Positions 47,901 to 56,333 of a stretch of 64,000 nucleotides of DNA are shown one piece after another (position 1 is the stretch's first letter; each line of letters starts with the position of its first letter). Below the pieces are notes generated by a model that did not search any database, was not told the DNA's origin, and saw only the letters and a program-made list of their open reading frames with translations. The DNA is from Verrucomicrobiia bacterium. GTDB taxonomy: Bacteria; Verrucomicrobiota; Verrucomicrobiia; Limisphaerales; UBA8199. The translations under genes and the position numbers were made by a program. The DNA is taken from assembly GCA_035946615.1 (NCBI GenBank), contig DASYZB010000132.1, positions 36,396-100,395 on the forward strand. The letters are read 5' to 3'.

Positions 47901-48001
47901 CGCAGGCGTCTCGCCTGCGGGTTCTGGCGGCGTCCCCGCCGCCAGAACCTCACAAAACCGGGCGAGACGCCCGGTTAACCCGGCAGGCGTGGACGCCTGC
48001 C
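47901..48001 (+). repeat. Cluster of four palindromes between pilT and the TMTC-like gene
   Basis: Four stem-loops follow one another: 47901-47919 (CGCAGGCG/CGCCTGCG), 47921-47948 (GTTCTGGCGGCG and complement), 47957-47975 (ACCGGGCG/CGCCCGGT) and 47982-48001 (GGCAGGCG/CGCCTGCC). Two share the core CAGGCG...CGCCTG, so the set is a REP/BIME-like mosaic. It may protect mRNA ends or bind nucleoid proteins. Confidence 0.8.
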
Positions 48002-48086
48002 CTGCACTTTGTCCATAGCCCTGCACAGGGGACGACGCAAATCCGAATATTGAATCTGCCTTCGCGACCTTTTAAACTGCAGCCCA

Positions 48087-49961
48087 ATGCGGCTGCAACG
48101 AACTCCCCAGCCCGTCAGGTTTGCTCAGGTCATCCCCGGGCGCTTCACGCAGGCAGGCTTGGATTGGGCGCGTGTATGGTGGCTGCGAGGCTGGCTGCCC
48201 ATCCTTCTGCTGGTGATTGGGACCTTGTGCGCGTATGGCCCTTGCCTCGACGGAGGATTTGTCTGGGACGACGACGCCTGGACTTTGAAATTGCAGAACT
48301 TGCTCGGCAGCTTGTCGGGCTTAGGACAGATATGGAGTCATCTCACCGCCCTGCAGCAGTACTATCCTTTGACGGCGAGCAGCTTCTGGCTCGATTACCA
48401 TCTTTGGGGCTTTTGGACGCTCCCCTATCACGTGGAAAATGTTCTCCTGCACATTCTCAACGCGCTGCTTTTTTGGAAATTGCTTCGGCGCCTCGATGTT
48501 CCAGGCGCTGGATTGGCGGCGGGCATTTTTGCATTTCACCCCCTTGGTGCCGAATCGGTCGCCTGGATCACCGAGCGCAAGAATGTGCTCTCGCTGGCCC
48601 TGTTTCTGGGCGCCTTATTGTGCTACGGACGCTTCACGCGCTTCTGGAAACATGACGACAGAGTGCCTGCCAAACCCGGACCCTTGCCGCGCGAGTGGCG
48701 GTTTTACCTGGGCGCTCTCGTCCTCTTTTTGGCGTCTTACCTGGCGAAGGCGACCACGTTCGCATTTCCGGCTGTGCTTTTGTTAATCTGTTGGTGGAAG
48801 ACCGGGACGATTCGCCTGCGCGAGGATGTCTTGCCCGCTTTGCCATTCTTTGCGCTGACAATTGGTTTGGGATTGTTGACCTCCTGGCTCGAACGGCATC
48901 ATGTCGGCGCCAACGGCCCGGAATGGGACCTCTCCTGGGCCCAGCGCTGTCTCATCGCCGGACGCGCCCTCTGGTTCTACGCTGGCAAGCTCGTTTTACC
49001 GGCTCACCTTTGTTTCATTTATCCTCGCTGGCAGCTCCAGTCCCATTCGCTCCTGCAATGGCTTTACCCCATTTCAGCCGCCGCCAGCCTCGTGGCCCTT
49101 TGGGCCTTGCGCGCCCGTATTGGTCGCGGCCCGTTGGCGGCTGTCCTTTACTTCGCCGGCACGCTTTTTCCGCTGCTCGGTTTTATGAATGGTTATTTCA
49201 TGCGCTACTCGTTCGTGTGTGACCATTGGACCTATCTCCCGTGTCTCGGCCTGATCGCTCTCGGTGCCGCCCTGGTAACAGGCGGCGCGCAACTTCTGGA
49301 GGCCCGCGGCCTGATTTACATTATTGCAGCGCTGCTGCTGCCTGGCCTGGCCGCGCAGACCTGGCGCCAGGCCGCCACCTTCGCCGACAGCGAAACCCTT
49401 TATCATGCGACTCTGGCGCAAAACCCCAATGCCGACCTGGCCCACAATAACCTGGGCCTGCTCTTGTTTAGAGCCGGCGCGGTGGATGAGGCCATCGCTC
49501 ATTTCCAAAGGGCCGTTGAAATCCGGCCCAGCTCGGCCCATGCGCATAATAACCTGGCCAATGCGCTTCGCGCGACCGGCCACGAGCGCGAAGCCGCAGA
49601 ACAGTATGAGATGTCGCTGGCTCTCGAACCGGCCAGCGCAAACACCTGTATCAACCTGGCCATGCTCCTGGCGACCTCCGCCGAAGCCTCTCTACGCAAC
49701 GGGCCCCGCGCGCTCGAACTGGCACGGCGCGCCAATACCCTTACCGGCGGCAGGAACCCCGTTGCGCTCGGCACGTTGGCGGCTGCTTTTGCCGAAACAG
49801 GACGCTTTGCCGAGGCAGCGGCTACTGCGCGCCGGGCCTTGCAATTGGCCTCTCAACCGCCCGGCAACTCCCTGGCGCAGGCGCTCGAGGCTCAAATTGA
49901 GCTTTATGAGGCCGCCAAACCTTTGCGGGAGGAGTCCCCGGATAACTTTCGGCATCCTTGA
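48087..49961 (+). CDS. TMTC-like membrane protein with TPR repeats (possible glycosyltransferase)
   Basis: The 624-residue product has about nine to eleven membrane segments (residues ~35-430) with FVWDDDAW in the first outer loop, the place where GT-C glycosyltransferases carry their catalytic acidic motif. Further conserved points are FHPLGAESVAWITERKN and FLASYLAKATTFAFP. The last ~190 residues form TPR repeats (NNLGLLLFRAGAVDEAIAHFQRA; NNLANALRATGHEREAAEQY). This multi-pass plus TPR layout matches TMTC proteins and DUF1736 family relatives. It may transfer a sugar from a lipid carrier to an exported protein; that is inference. Confidence 0.8.
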   Translation: MRLQRTPQPVRFAQVIPGRFTQAGLDWARVWWLRGWLPILLLVIGTLCAYGPCLDGGFVWDDDAWTLKLQNLLGSLSGLGQIWSHLTALQQYYPLTASSFWLDYHLWGFWTLPYHVENVLLHILNALLFWKLLRRLDVPGAGLAAGIFAFHPLGAESVAWITERKNVLSLALFLGALLCYGRFTRFWKHDDRVPAKPGPLPREWRFYLGALVLFLASYLAKATTFAFPAVLLLICWWKTGTIRLREDVLPALPFFALTIGLGLLTSWLERHHVGANGPEWDLSWAQRCLIAGRALWFYAGKLVLPAHLCFIYPRWQLQSHSLLQWLYPISAAASLVALWALRARIGRGPLAAVLYFAGTLFPLLGFMNGYFMRYSFVCDHWTYLPCLGLIALGAALVTGGAQLLEARGLIYIIAALLLPGLAAQTWRQAATFADSETLYHATLAQNPNADLAHNNLGLLLFRAGAVDEAIAHFQRAVEIRPSSAHAHNNLANALRATGHEREAAEQYEMSLALEPASANTCINLAMLLATSAEASLRNGPRALELARRANTLTGGRNPVALGTLAAAFAETGRFAEAAATARRALQLASQPPGNSLAQALEAQIELYEAAKPLREESPDNFRHP

Positions 49962-49996
49962 GCCGGTTGACGCTGTAGGTTGAAGTGCCGTTGTAT

Positions 49997-50078
49997 CCCG
50001 ACGACCTCCCGTCGGGGGAACGCGTCCCCGAACGCGCGTCGGACAGGAAAACGTCGCCCCGCTCACGTGAGCGGGGCG
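49997..50078 (+). repeat. Palindromes downstream of the TMTC-like gene
   Basis: CCCGACG/CGTCGGG stem at 49997-50016 and a perfect 24-bp palindrome at 50055-50078 (CGCCCCGCTCAC and complement). It lies between two convergent genes and may terminate both. The gap to the isomerase gene (49962-50177) shows nothing else. Confidence 0.7.
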
Positions 50079-50177
50079 CGGGAGTCATTCAACATCGAAC
50101 ACCATTGATCAGAGACCCCTTACTTCGTCTCCTACAAAGGGTTGGAACTGACCTTGTCATTGGCCCTGTTTTGCCAC

Positions 50178-51137
50178 TCACGCATCCGCCAACCAGCCCT
50201 CCAACGCGGCCCGGCTTTCTTTGAGCGCTTTCACCAACCCGGCGCGGCTCTTGTTTTTGCCGTGGTTTGTCCAGTCGTATTCCATGTGCATCGAGATTGG
50301 GGCATGGTATCCCATTTGCCTGAGCAATTTGAAATAGCCAGTGCCAGCGATGTCCCCCTGTCCGAACGGCACCCACCGCCGGCCCGCCGCCACGTCCTTG
50401 ACGTATGCGATCCGGAAATGCGGCTTCACCAACTCGAAGTAGCGTCTCCATTCCGCCCCATGCACCACCAGGGCATGGCCGATGTCAAAGGCAACCCCGG
50501 CTTGGGCCGGGTCGAGCCCTTCGAGCGCCGCTGCGATCTCACGCAAATCACCCCCAAAGTAAGTGTGGTTGCCCGCCGGCGAATGGTTTTGGATGAGAGC
50601 GCCAATTCCGATGGCTTTGTTCAGAGCCGTCAGGTCCTTCAGTCGCGCCCGCACCTCGCGCGCTTGCTTTTCACTCGAAACCCCGGCCTCGCGTTCGATG
50701 AAGCCGATCCGGTAATACTGCACCCCCGCCGTGCCAGCAGCTCGCAGGACATCCTCCGCATGAGGCGTGGCCGTGCTTAGAATCCCTGTGCTCAACAGCG
50801 GGATTTGCAACTTGCGCTCGCGGAGGATGCCGGCGTAGCGAGGAAGTTCCTCAGCTACTCGTTCCGGTTCAATTTCCCCGCCTGGGCGAACTGGGGAATC
50901 AACACCGTCGAGTCCCGCTTCCGAGCTAACCTCCGCCGCTTCGTTGAAATTCAACCCAAGCTCCTGGTACACTTTGCTGAAAACCACAATCGGGCAGCGC
51001 CCTGGCTCAGCCGCCTTGGCCTCAGATAGCGGGGCCGCCCCGTAGCCCGCAACCGCAGACGAGACCAGCATCGTGCGTTTCAGGAAATCACGGCGTGAAA
51101 CCGCATTCGCTACCGGATAGTCAGCATCCCGGCTCAT
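50178..51137 (-). CDS. Tat-exported sugar phosphate isomerase/epimerase-like protein
   Basis: The 319-residue product has a twin-arginine signal (SRRDFLKRTMLVSS) and a xylose-isomerase-like TIM barrel. Visible pieces are the strand ends PIVVFSKVYQELG, GLDGVDSPV, YRIGFIERE, IQNHSPAGNHTYF, VAFDIGHALVVHG and SMHMEYDW, which include the His/Glu/Asp metal ligands expected of the family. Exported members are very common in Verrucomicrobia and Planctomycetes, where they are thought to process sugars or related polyols. ATG 51137 is chosen for the signal peptide. It is divergent from the VCBS gene, with 69 bp between. Confidence 0.82.
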   Translation of the reverse strand: MSRDADYPVANAVSRRDFLKRTMLVSSAVAGYGAAPLSEAKAAEPGRCPIVVFSKVYQELGLNFNEAAEVSSEAGLDGVDSPVRPGGEIEPERVAEELPRYAGILRERKLQIPLLSTGILSTATPHAEDVLRAAGTAGVQYYRIGFIEREAGVSSEKQAREVRARLKDLTALNKAIGIGALIQNHSPAGNHTYFGGDLREIAAALEGLDPAQAGVAFDIGHALVVHGAEWRRYFELVKPHFRIAYVKDVAAGRRWVPFGQGDIAGTGYFKLLRQMGYHAPISMHMEYDWTNHGKNKSRAGLVKALKESRAALEGWLADA

Positions 51138-51206
51138 ATTCTTCAGCCGGCTCTTAGGCGAGGAACAAGGTTGACCACCCTGTCCAAAACTGTCAAGCAT
51201 TCCCCC

Positions 51207-52541
51207 ATGTTTAAAGTCCTGCTTTCCTCAGTCGCTCTCTGCACGGCCATTTCATTCGCCTCCGCCGGAGACCTCCTCCCCACTTTCAAGAAGATTCAAT
51301 TGACCGATCAGTTTTGGGCTGAGGGCGCCGACATTGCAGATTTCAACCACGACGGCAAAATCGATGTCTGCTCGGGACCCTTCTGGTACGAAGGACCGGA
51401 TTTCAAGAAACGCCACGAGTTCGCTCCGGCCACGGCCACCTTCAAACGCAAAAATGCCGATGGCGCCGAGGAGACAATCCCCGGGTTCGAAGGGGCGCTT
51501 GGCGAGAAAAATGCCTATTCGGAGTGCTTCCTGACGTTCGCCTATGATTTCAACCACGACGGGTGGCCCGATATTCTGGTCTATGGCTTTCCGGGAAAAG
51601 AAGCTGCCTGGTACGAAAATCCCAGGGGCGCCGAAGGACACTGGGCGCGCCACGTGATTTTCGATGTGGTGGATGATGAATCGCCCGGTCTGGCCGACAT
51701 CACCGGCGATGGCCGCCCTGAGATACTCTGTTGTTCCCGCGGCTACATCGGCTATGCCCAGGCCGATTGGAAGAACCCCGCCGCCCCTTGGAAATTCCAT
51801 CCTGTTTCACCCAAAGGCAACTACCAGCGCTTCACCCATGGCATCGGATGCGGCGACATCAATGGCGATGGCCGGGTGGATATTCTCGAAAAAGACGGGT
51901 GGTGGGAACAGCCCGCTTCTCTGGAAAACGACCCGGTCTGGATTAAACACCCATTCCACTTTGCCGACGAGGCCGCCCAGATGCTCGTCTATGATGTCAA
52001 TGGAGATGGCCTCAATGATGTCATCACCAGCCTCAACGCCCACGGCTACGGCCTGGCCTGGTACGAGCAGGTCCGCCAAAACGGCAATATCACCTTCCGC
52101 CAACACCTGATCCTCAATAAAGACGCCACACCCAACAAATATGGCGTCGCTTTTTCCCAGCTTCACGCCCTGGCCCTGGCCGACATCGACGGCGATGGCT
52201 TAATGGATATCGTCACCGGAAAGCGCTTTTGGGCGCACGGCAAGAATGGCCCGGACCCGGATTCCAACGGGCAGGCCGTCCTTTACTGGTTCCAATTGGT
52301 CCGCCACGCCGATGGCCAGGTCGATTACGTCCCACACCTCATCGATGACAATTCCGGCGTCGGAACCCAAGTCACCGCCGGCTTCGTCTCGAGCAAGAAA
52401 TTCCCTGATATTGTCGTTGGCAACAAAAAGGGTGTGTTCGTCTTCGAAAACCAGGCCGGCCGTTCTCCGCGCCCCAGGACTTTGGAAGAGGCCCACCCCA
52501 TACCCCAAAAGTGGCTGCGGCCTGATGAGAACAACCGCTGA
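51207..52541 (+). CDS. Exported FG-GAP/VCBS-repeat protein
   Basis: The 444-residue product has a signal peptide (MFKVLLSSVALCTAISFASA) and a beta-propeller made of repeats with calcium-binding loops: DFNHDGKID, DFNHDGWPD, DITGDGRPE, DINGDGRVD, DVNGDGLND, DIDGDGLMD. The HGIGCGDINGDG pattern is typical of secreted FG-GAP proteins of this phylum. Such proteins often accompany sugar-processing enzymes; here the divergent neighbour is a sugar isomerase-like protein. ATG 51207 is preferred because the signal peptide starts there. Specific function unknown. Confidence 0.85.
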   Translation: MFKVLLSSVALCTAISFASAGDLLPTFKKIQLTDQFWAEGADIADFNHDGKIDVCSGPFWYEGPDFKKRHEFAPATATFKRKNADGAEETIPGFEGALGEKNAYSECFLTFAYDFNHDGWPDILVYGFPGKEAAWYENPRGAEGHWARHVIFDVVDDESPGLADITGDGRPEILCCSRGYIGYAQADWKNPAAPWKFHPVSPKGNYQRFTHGIGCGDINGDGRVDILEKDGWWEQPASLENDPVWIKHPFHFADEAAQMLVYDVNGDGLNDVITSLNAHGYGLAWYEQVRQNGNITFRQHLILNKDATPNKYGVAFSQLHALALADIDGDGLMDIVTGKRFWAHGKNGPDPDSNGQAVLYWFQLVRHADGQVDYVPHLIDDNSGVGTQVTAGFVSSKKFPDIVVGNKKGVFVFENQAGRSPRPRTLEEAHPIPQKWLRPDENNR

Positions 52542-52612
52542 ACACAATGGCGCCAAAGTGGCAGAAGGGTCTCGCGCTTCCGGACGATTGATAAACTGAT
52601 ATTGATTATTTA

Positions 52613-52638
52613 TTGAATTGATAGATTTGCTTTTGCCT
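52613..52638 (+). repeat. 26-bp direct repeat, left copy
   Basis: TTGAATTGATAGATTTGCTT then TTGCCT. It matches 53562-53587 with one mismatch. The surrounding gap 52542-52786 is AT-rich and has no gene. Confidence 0.7.
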
Positions 52639-52786
52639 GCTATGGGACAGCAGGCTACAAAAACCAGAGGACGCAATCGGCCAAAAACTCGATCCGCAAA
52701 ACTCAAAATCTCATTTTGGCACCAAGCCTAACGAAACCCCTGAAAATCAATGGGCCAACGCGAAACTTTCCCCTTATGGGACGCCT

Positions 52787-53446
52787 GTGAAAAAAATATG
52801 CAAAGTAGGGGGCCCATTTCCGAGGAAATTCCGAGGCACAGCTCTCATATTGGGAGCCATTGTTGTAGTTGTGGCTGTGGTGATCGCACGGTTTTGGAAT
52901 CTCCGTTCGCCACGTCCGGCCCAGACGTCATTGACTGCTGCCGAGGTGCGCCAGATTGTGAGCATTGTCGCCAAGAAGCGCTGGGAACTGGTGCGCTTCG
53001 CCGCTCGAAAGCGCGAGTTCAAATTGCTGCGGCGCTTTGCTCTCGCTCGAATTGAATCCGTGAATGCCGATTCACCGACCTCAGAACGAGCTACCGTTCG
53101 GTGTCATGCGCCATTTGAGCCAGCCGTGACGGTTATTATGACCTTTGTGCGTGAGGGCGCCAACGCGTGGAGATTTGAGAGGTGGCGTGTCATCGAGAAG
53201 ACCGGTAATAGAGCAGCCCAGCCGATTCTTCCAGGCGCGTCTATTAGCGAATCGAATGCGCTCAGATTGATGCGACCGGCTAACGAGCTCAGTCACCCGC
53301 GCAGCGTACAAAACAACTCCGTGCCAAAAAGCAAATTCCTTTCAATTTCAATTAATGACACGGTGCCAATGTCCTTCCCCGCGAGCGCGCGTTTCATTAG
53401 AGCCCAAGGTTGTTCCTCGCTTGAGTTACAGTCAGCGTCTTCATAA
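52787..53446 (+). CDS. Hypothetical single-pass membrane protein
   Basis: A GTG at 52787 begins a frame of 219 residues with a basic N-terminus and one transmembrane segment (GTALILGAIVVVVAVVIARFW, about residues 17-37). A helical region (EVRQIVSIVAKKRWELVRFAARKRE) and a strand-rich part (ERATVRCHAPFEPAVTVIMTFVREGANAWRFERWRV) follow. The last ~60 residues are low-quality and may be read past a frameshift. It is bracketed by a 26-bp direct repeat. No family recognised. Confidence 0.5.
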   Translation: MKKICKVGGPFPRKFRGTALILGAIVVVVAVVIARFWNLRSPRPAQTSLTAAEVRQIVSIVAKKRWELVRFAARKREFKLLRRFALARIESVNADSPTSERATVRCHAPFEPAVTVIMTFVREGANAWRFERWRVIEKTGNRAAQPILPGASISESNALRLMRPANELSHPRSVQNNSVPKSKFLSISINDTVPMSFPASARFIRAQGCSSLELQSASS

Positions 53447-53561
53447 AAGCATTTTAACGCCCAGCCTGATAACGCAAGAGACGGCCGAGGGAGCAGTGCA
53501 GCCGCGAAGGGGAGAGGGGTCCCTCTGTGTGTAATCCATCCCATGGTCCCCCCAGTACCTT

Positions 53562-53587
53562 TTGAATTTATAGATTTGCTTTTGCCT
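53562..53587 (+). repeat. 26-bp direct repeat, right copy
   Basis: TTGAATTTATAGATTTGCTT then TTGCCT. It differs from 52613-52638 at one base. Distance between the copies is 949 bp. Confidence 0.7.
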
Positions 53588-53661
53588 CGGCCGGGGAAGC
53601 GAAGGGTTTATGGGATGGTCCAGTCCGCGATCAACAGGTTTGGAACACGCAAATCCCCTTC

Positions 53662-53689
53662 GTTAAAACTCGTGAAATTCGTGTCTCGT
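53662..53689 (+). repeat. Dispersed intergenic repeat, copy 2
   Basis: CGTTAAAACTCGTGAAATTC followed by GTGTCTCG, close to 44195-44223. Here it lies immediately after the 3' end of the fibronectin protein gene. Confidence 0.55.
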
Positions 53690-53695
53690 CTTTCT

Positions 53696-54949
53696 TTACA
53701 GGCCCCCCAGATTAAAAACATTCGACGAAGGACCCCATCCGAAGGCATTGTGCGCCTTCACTGTCACCGACCAGTTCGGGATGTAATCCACGCTAAAGTA
53801 CGCCGTCAGCGCCGTTCCGGACACCGCCTCCGTCAACGTGCCCGCACCGTCGCTGCCAATGATCGTAATCTGATATTGATCAATCGGACTGTCGCCGGCC
53901 ACCGCCGCCGCCCACGTGGCCACCAGCGTGTCGTTCGTCCCGGTGGGGTCTGGGTTCGACCAACTCGCCATGACATTGGTCGGGGCCGAAGGTGGTATCG
54001 AGGCCGCCTCGGTCGTTACATCAATCGGAGTCGAGGCCGGACCGGTTCCGCCGATGCTGGTGCTCACCACAGTGATTTGATATGTCGTCTGGGGCTGCAG
54101 CATCGGGATGACCCCGTTCGCGCCCGGCCCGGCCACGGTCGTTGTGAGCACTGAAGCCGTTGAGTTGACAGGCGCCGCTGTCAGCGTCGATGACGTGATG
54201 GCGGCCGGGTTGACTCCGTTCGGCATCCAGGCAACCCGAAACTGGTCGCCCGACTGAACGGCAGTCACACCCGTCGGCGCCCCCGGTACCGGAACGATGA
54301 GATACGCGTTCGCGCCGCCGTTATAAAGAATGTCCTTGAACCCGTCGGTGGCAATGAACGCCGGGTTGGCCCGGGCCCCGCTCGCGGGCGTGCTCGTCGA
54401 GACCACGTTGCCGGCCCAATCCCACATCACAGTGACCGAGGCCGTGTGTACAGAGGGGGGACTCCCGGCCCTGCCGGTGCTGCAAGAGGTCTTCAGGTCC
54501 ACCGTGCCGGTCGGATTTCCGCTGGCGGGATCGAAGCCGGTTGCATAGACCTGCTCGGAGATGCCGCCGCAGTCGTAGCCGAGAATCGCGAACGCCGTGG
54601 ACTGCGCCAACAGCAGTTGCGTTGGCTTGGGTTGGAGCGTCAGCCGGTAATACCCCTGGCTGGCCGAGGCTGCATTGCTGACAATAACCGACCTCACGGT
54701 TCCGTAGCCCTGAATCCCGGCCTGGAAATTGGTCCACGGCGCCAACAAGTCCGGGCGCATCTGCAGCCCGTAATAGTTCGTGCTGGTGGTCGCAAACGAC
54801 AACATTAAGTCGTTGCCCGATTTCGTCGCCGCCAGGAGCCCTGGCAGCAGGGGCAGCGCTGCCGCCGAAAATGATGCCGGCAGGCTCGCGCCAAAAAACA
54901 ACCCCGTCGCGAGAGTGGACGCGCAACTCCATTTTATCATAGTGCGCAT
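53696..54949 (-). CDS. Secreted fibronectin type III-domain protein
   Basis: The 417-residue product has a signal peptide (residues 1-29). A beta-rich N-terminal region includes SASQGYYRLTLQP, a segment often seen near the C-terminus of Verrucomicrobial surface proteins. Two fibronectin type III domains follow (about 222-315 and 318-417), recognised by PGAPTGVTAVQSGDQFRVAW, TTYQITVVS and PPSAPTNVMASWSNPDP. FN3 domains on exported bacterial proteins usually space or anchor other modules, but no catalytic domain is visible. It stands alone between the intergenic repeats at 53.7 and 55.1 kb. Confidence 0.8.
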   Translation of the reverse strand: MRTMIKWSCASTLATGLFFGASLPASFSAAALPLLPGLLAATKSGNDLMLSFATTSTNYYGLQMRPDLLAPWTNFQAGIQGYGTVRSVIVSNAASASQGYYRLTLQPKPTQLLLAQSTAFAILGYDCGGISEQVYATGFDPASGNPTGTVDLKTSCSTGRAGSPPSVHTASVTVMWDWAGNVVSTSTPASGARANPAFIATDGFKDILYNGGANAYLIVPVPGAPTGVTAVQSGDQFRVAWMPNGVNPAAITSSTLTAAPVNSTASVLTTTVAGPGANGVIPMLQPQTTYQITVVSTSIGGTGPASTPIDVTTEAASIPPSAPTNVMASWSNPDPTGTNDTLVATWAAAVAGDSPIDQYQITIIGSDGAGTLTEAVSGTALTAYFSVDYIPNWSVTVKAHNAFGWGPSSNVFNLGGL

Positions 54950-55071
54950 AATGGGAACTGCTTCAAACTAGCACAAGCGGAGCCCAAATCAACCTGTCCC
55001 GAAAGATCTGCCCCCAGCTCTCTGTCCCCGAACCGCGTCGAGCTTGATCCCGACTTTAACAAATTCTTTCG

Positions 55072-55140
55072 AACCGCGGAATACGCGAAATACGCGAAAG
55101 AATCAGGCGTATTCCGCGTATTCCGCGTGTTCCGCGGTTT
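55072..55140 (+). repeat. Imperfect inverted repeat with internal TACGCG-like units
   Basis: The left arm (AACCGCGGAATACGCGAAAT) pairs with the right (ATTCCGCG repeats ending CCGCGGTTT) around a short centre at AATCAGG. Each arm is made of 10-base units (ATACGCGAA / ATTCCGCGT). It lies upstream of the epimerase gene and would form a long hairpin. Confidence 0.7.
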
Positions 55141-55289
55141 AATCCCTTTTCTATAGTGGCATGAATCCTGAAAGCGCAAAAGTGATGCGCTTCTGGTCAT
55201 ACATTTCAACCCTTGGAAGAGGATTAGCGAAAAACTCAGTCGTAACACAACATTTGCTTTTTCCTCCGGTTTCCGCTTCCGTATGCCCA

Positions 55290-56333
55290 GTGAAACTGAC
55301 TTTCAAACCACTCGAACTCCAATTGGCCCATACCTGGGCCATCGCCCGCACCCAGGCCACCAAAGCCGCCAAAGTCGTTATCGTGGAACTGACCGGCGCT
55401 GACGGCACCAGCGGCCTGGGCGAAGCCGCCCCCAGCGCGCGTTACAAAGAATCCGTCACCACCGTTGAAAGCTTCCTCAAACGGGTGGACCCGCGCGGCC
55501 TTTCTTTCAACGACATCGACGGAAGCATGACCTATCTCGACACCCTTTCCCGGCACGATATGGCCGCCAAATGCGCCCTCAACATCGCCTTGCTCGACGG
55601 CGCGGCAAAACGTGCCAGGCAGCCTGTTTATGATTTCCTCGGACTCGGCTTCCGCGAAGGGCGCCATGTTACCTCGTTTACCATTGGCATCGACAAACCG
55701 GAAGTCATCCGCCAAAAGGTCGTCGAGGCCGACCGCTACCCCATCCTCAAAATGAAGCTCGGTGTCCCCGGCGACAAAGCCAATCTCCAGGCCCTGCGCG
55801 AGGTCGCCCCCCAAAAAACTATCCGCGTTGACGGCAACGAAGGCTGGAAAACCAAGGAGCAAGCCCTGGAAAACATTCAATGGCTGGCCCAGGACGGCCG
55901 CATCCAGTTTGTCGAGCAGCCGATGCCCGCCAGCATCCCGGCCAAAGACTGGGCCTGGCTTAAGGAACGGTCCCCTCTGCCCATCTTTGGCGATGAATCG
56001 TATCATTTAGCCGATGATATCGAGGAGGCGGCCAAATGTTTTCATGGCGTCAACGTGAAACTGGTCAAGACCGGTGGTATCAGCGCCGGTCTTGCTGCTC
56101 TCCAAGCCGCGCGCAAAGCCGGGCTCAAGACGATGATCGGTTGCATGATCGAAACGAGCATCCTCATCAGCGCCGCCGCACATTTGGCTGAACTGTGCGA
56201 CTATTTGGACCTCGATGGCAATATCCTGATTACCAACGATCCCTACGCCGGCGTAACTTCCGAAAAGGCCGCCCTGTCCTTCGCAGAGGCGGCTGAGAAG
56301 CTCGGCCTGCGCGTCAGCGCCAGGAACCATTGA
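55290..56333 (+). CDS. Dipeptide epimerase (enolase superfamily, muconate-lactonising type)
   Basis: The 347-residue product has the capping domain (HTWAIARTQATKAAKVVIVEL; GLGEAAPSARY) and a TIM barrel with the two catalytic lysines in KMKLG and in NVKLVKTGGI, and metal ligands Asp/Glu/Asp in IRVDGNEGW, IQFVEQPM and IFGDESYH. The KxK plus DES pattern matches L-Ala-D/L-Glu epimerases and related dipeptide epimerases that recycle murein peptides. GTG 55290 is chosen as start because it begins the conserved domain; an ATG at 55161 would add 43 residues that look non-coding. Exact dipeptide preference is unknown. Confidence 0.88.
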   Translation: MKLTFKPLELQLAHTWAIARTQATKAAKVVIVELTGADGTSGLGEAAPSARYKESVTTVESFLKRVDPRGLSFNDIDGSMTYLDTLSRHDMAAKCALNIALLDGAAKRARQPVYDFLGLGFREGRHVTSFTIGIDKPEVIRQKVVEADRYPILKMKLGVPGDKANLQALREVAPQKTIRVDGNEGWKTKEQALENIQWLAQDGRIQFVEQPMPASIPAKDWAWLKERSPLPIFGDESYHLADDIEEAAKCFHGVNVKLVKTGGISAGLAALQAARKAGLKTMIGCMIETSILISAAAHLAELCDYLDLDGNILITNDPYAGVTSEKAALSFAEAAEKLGLRVSARNH

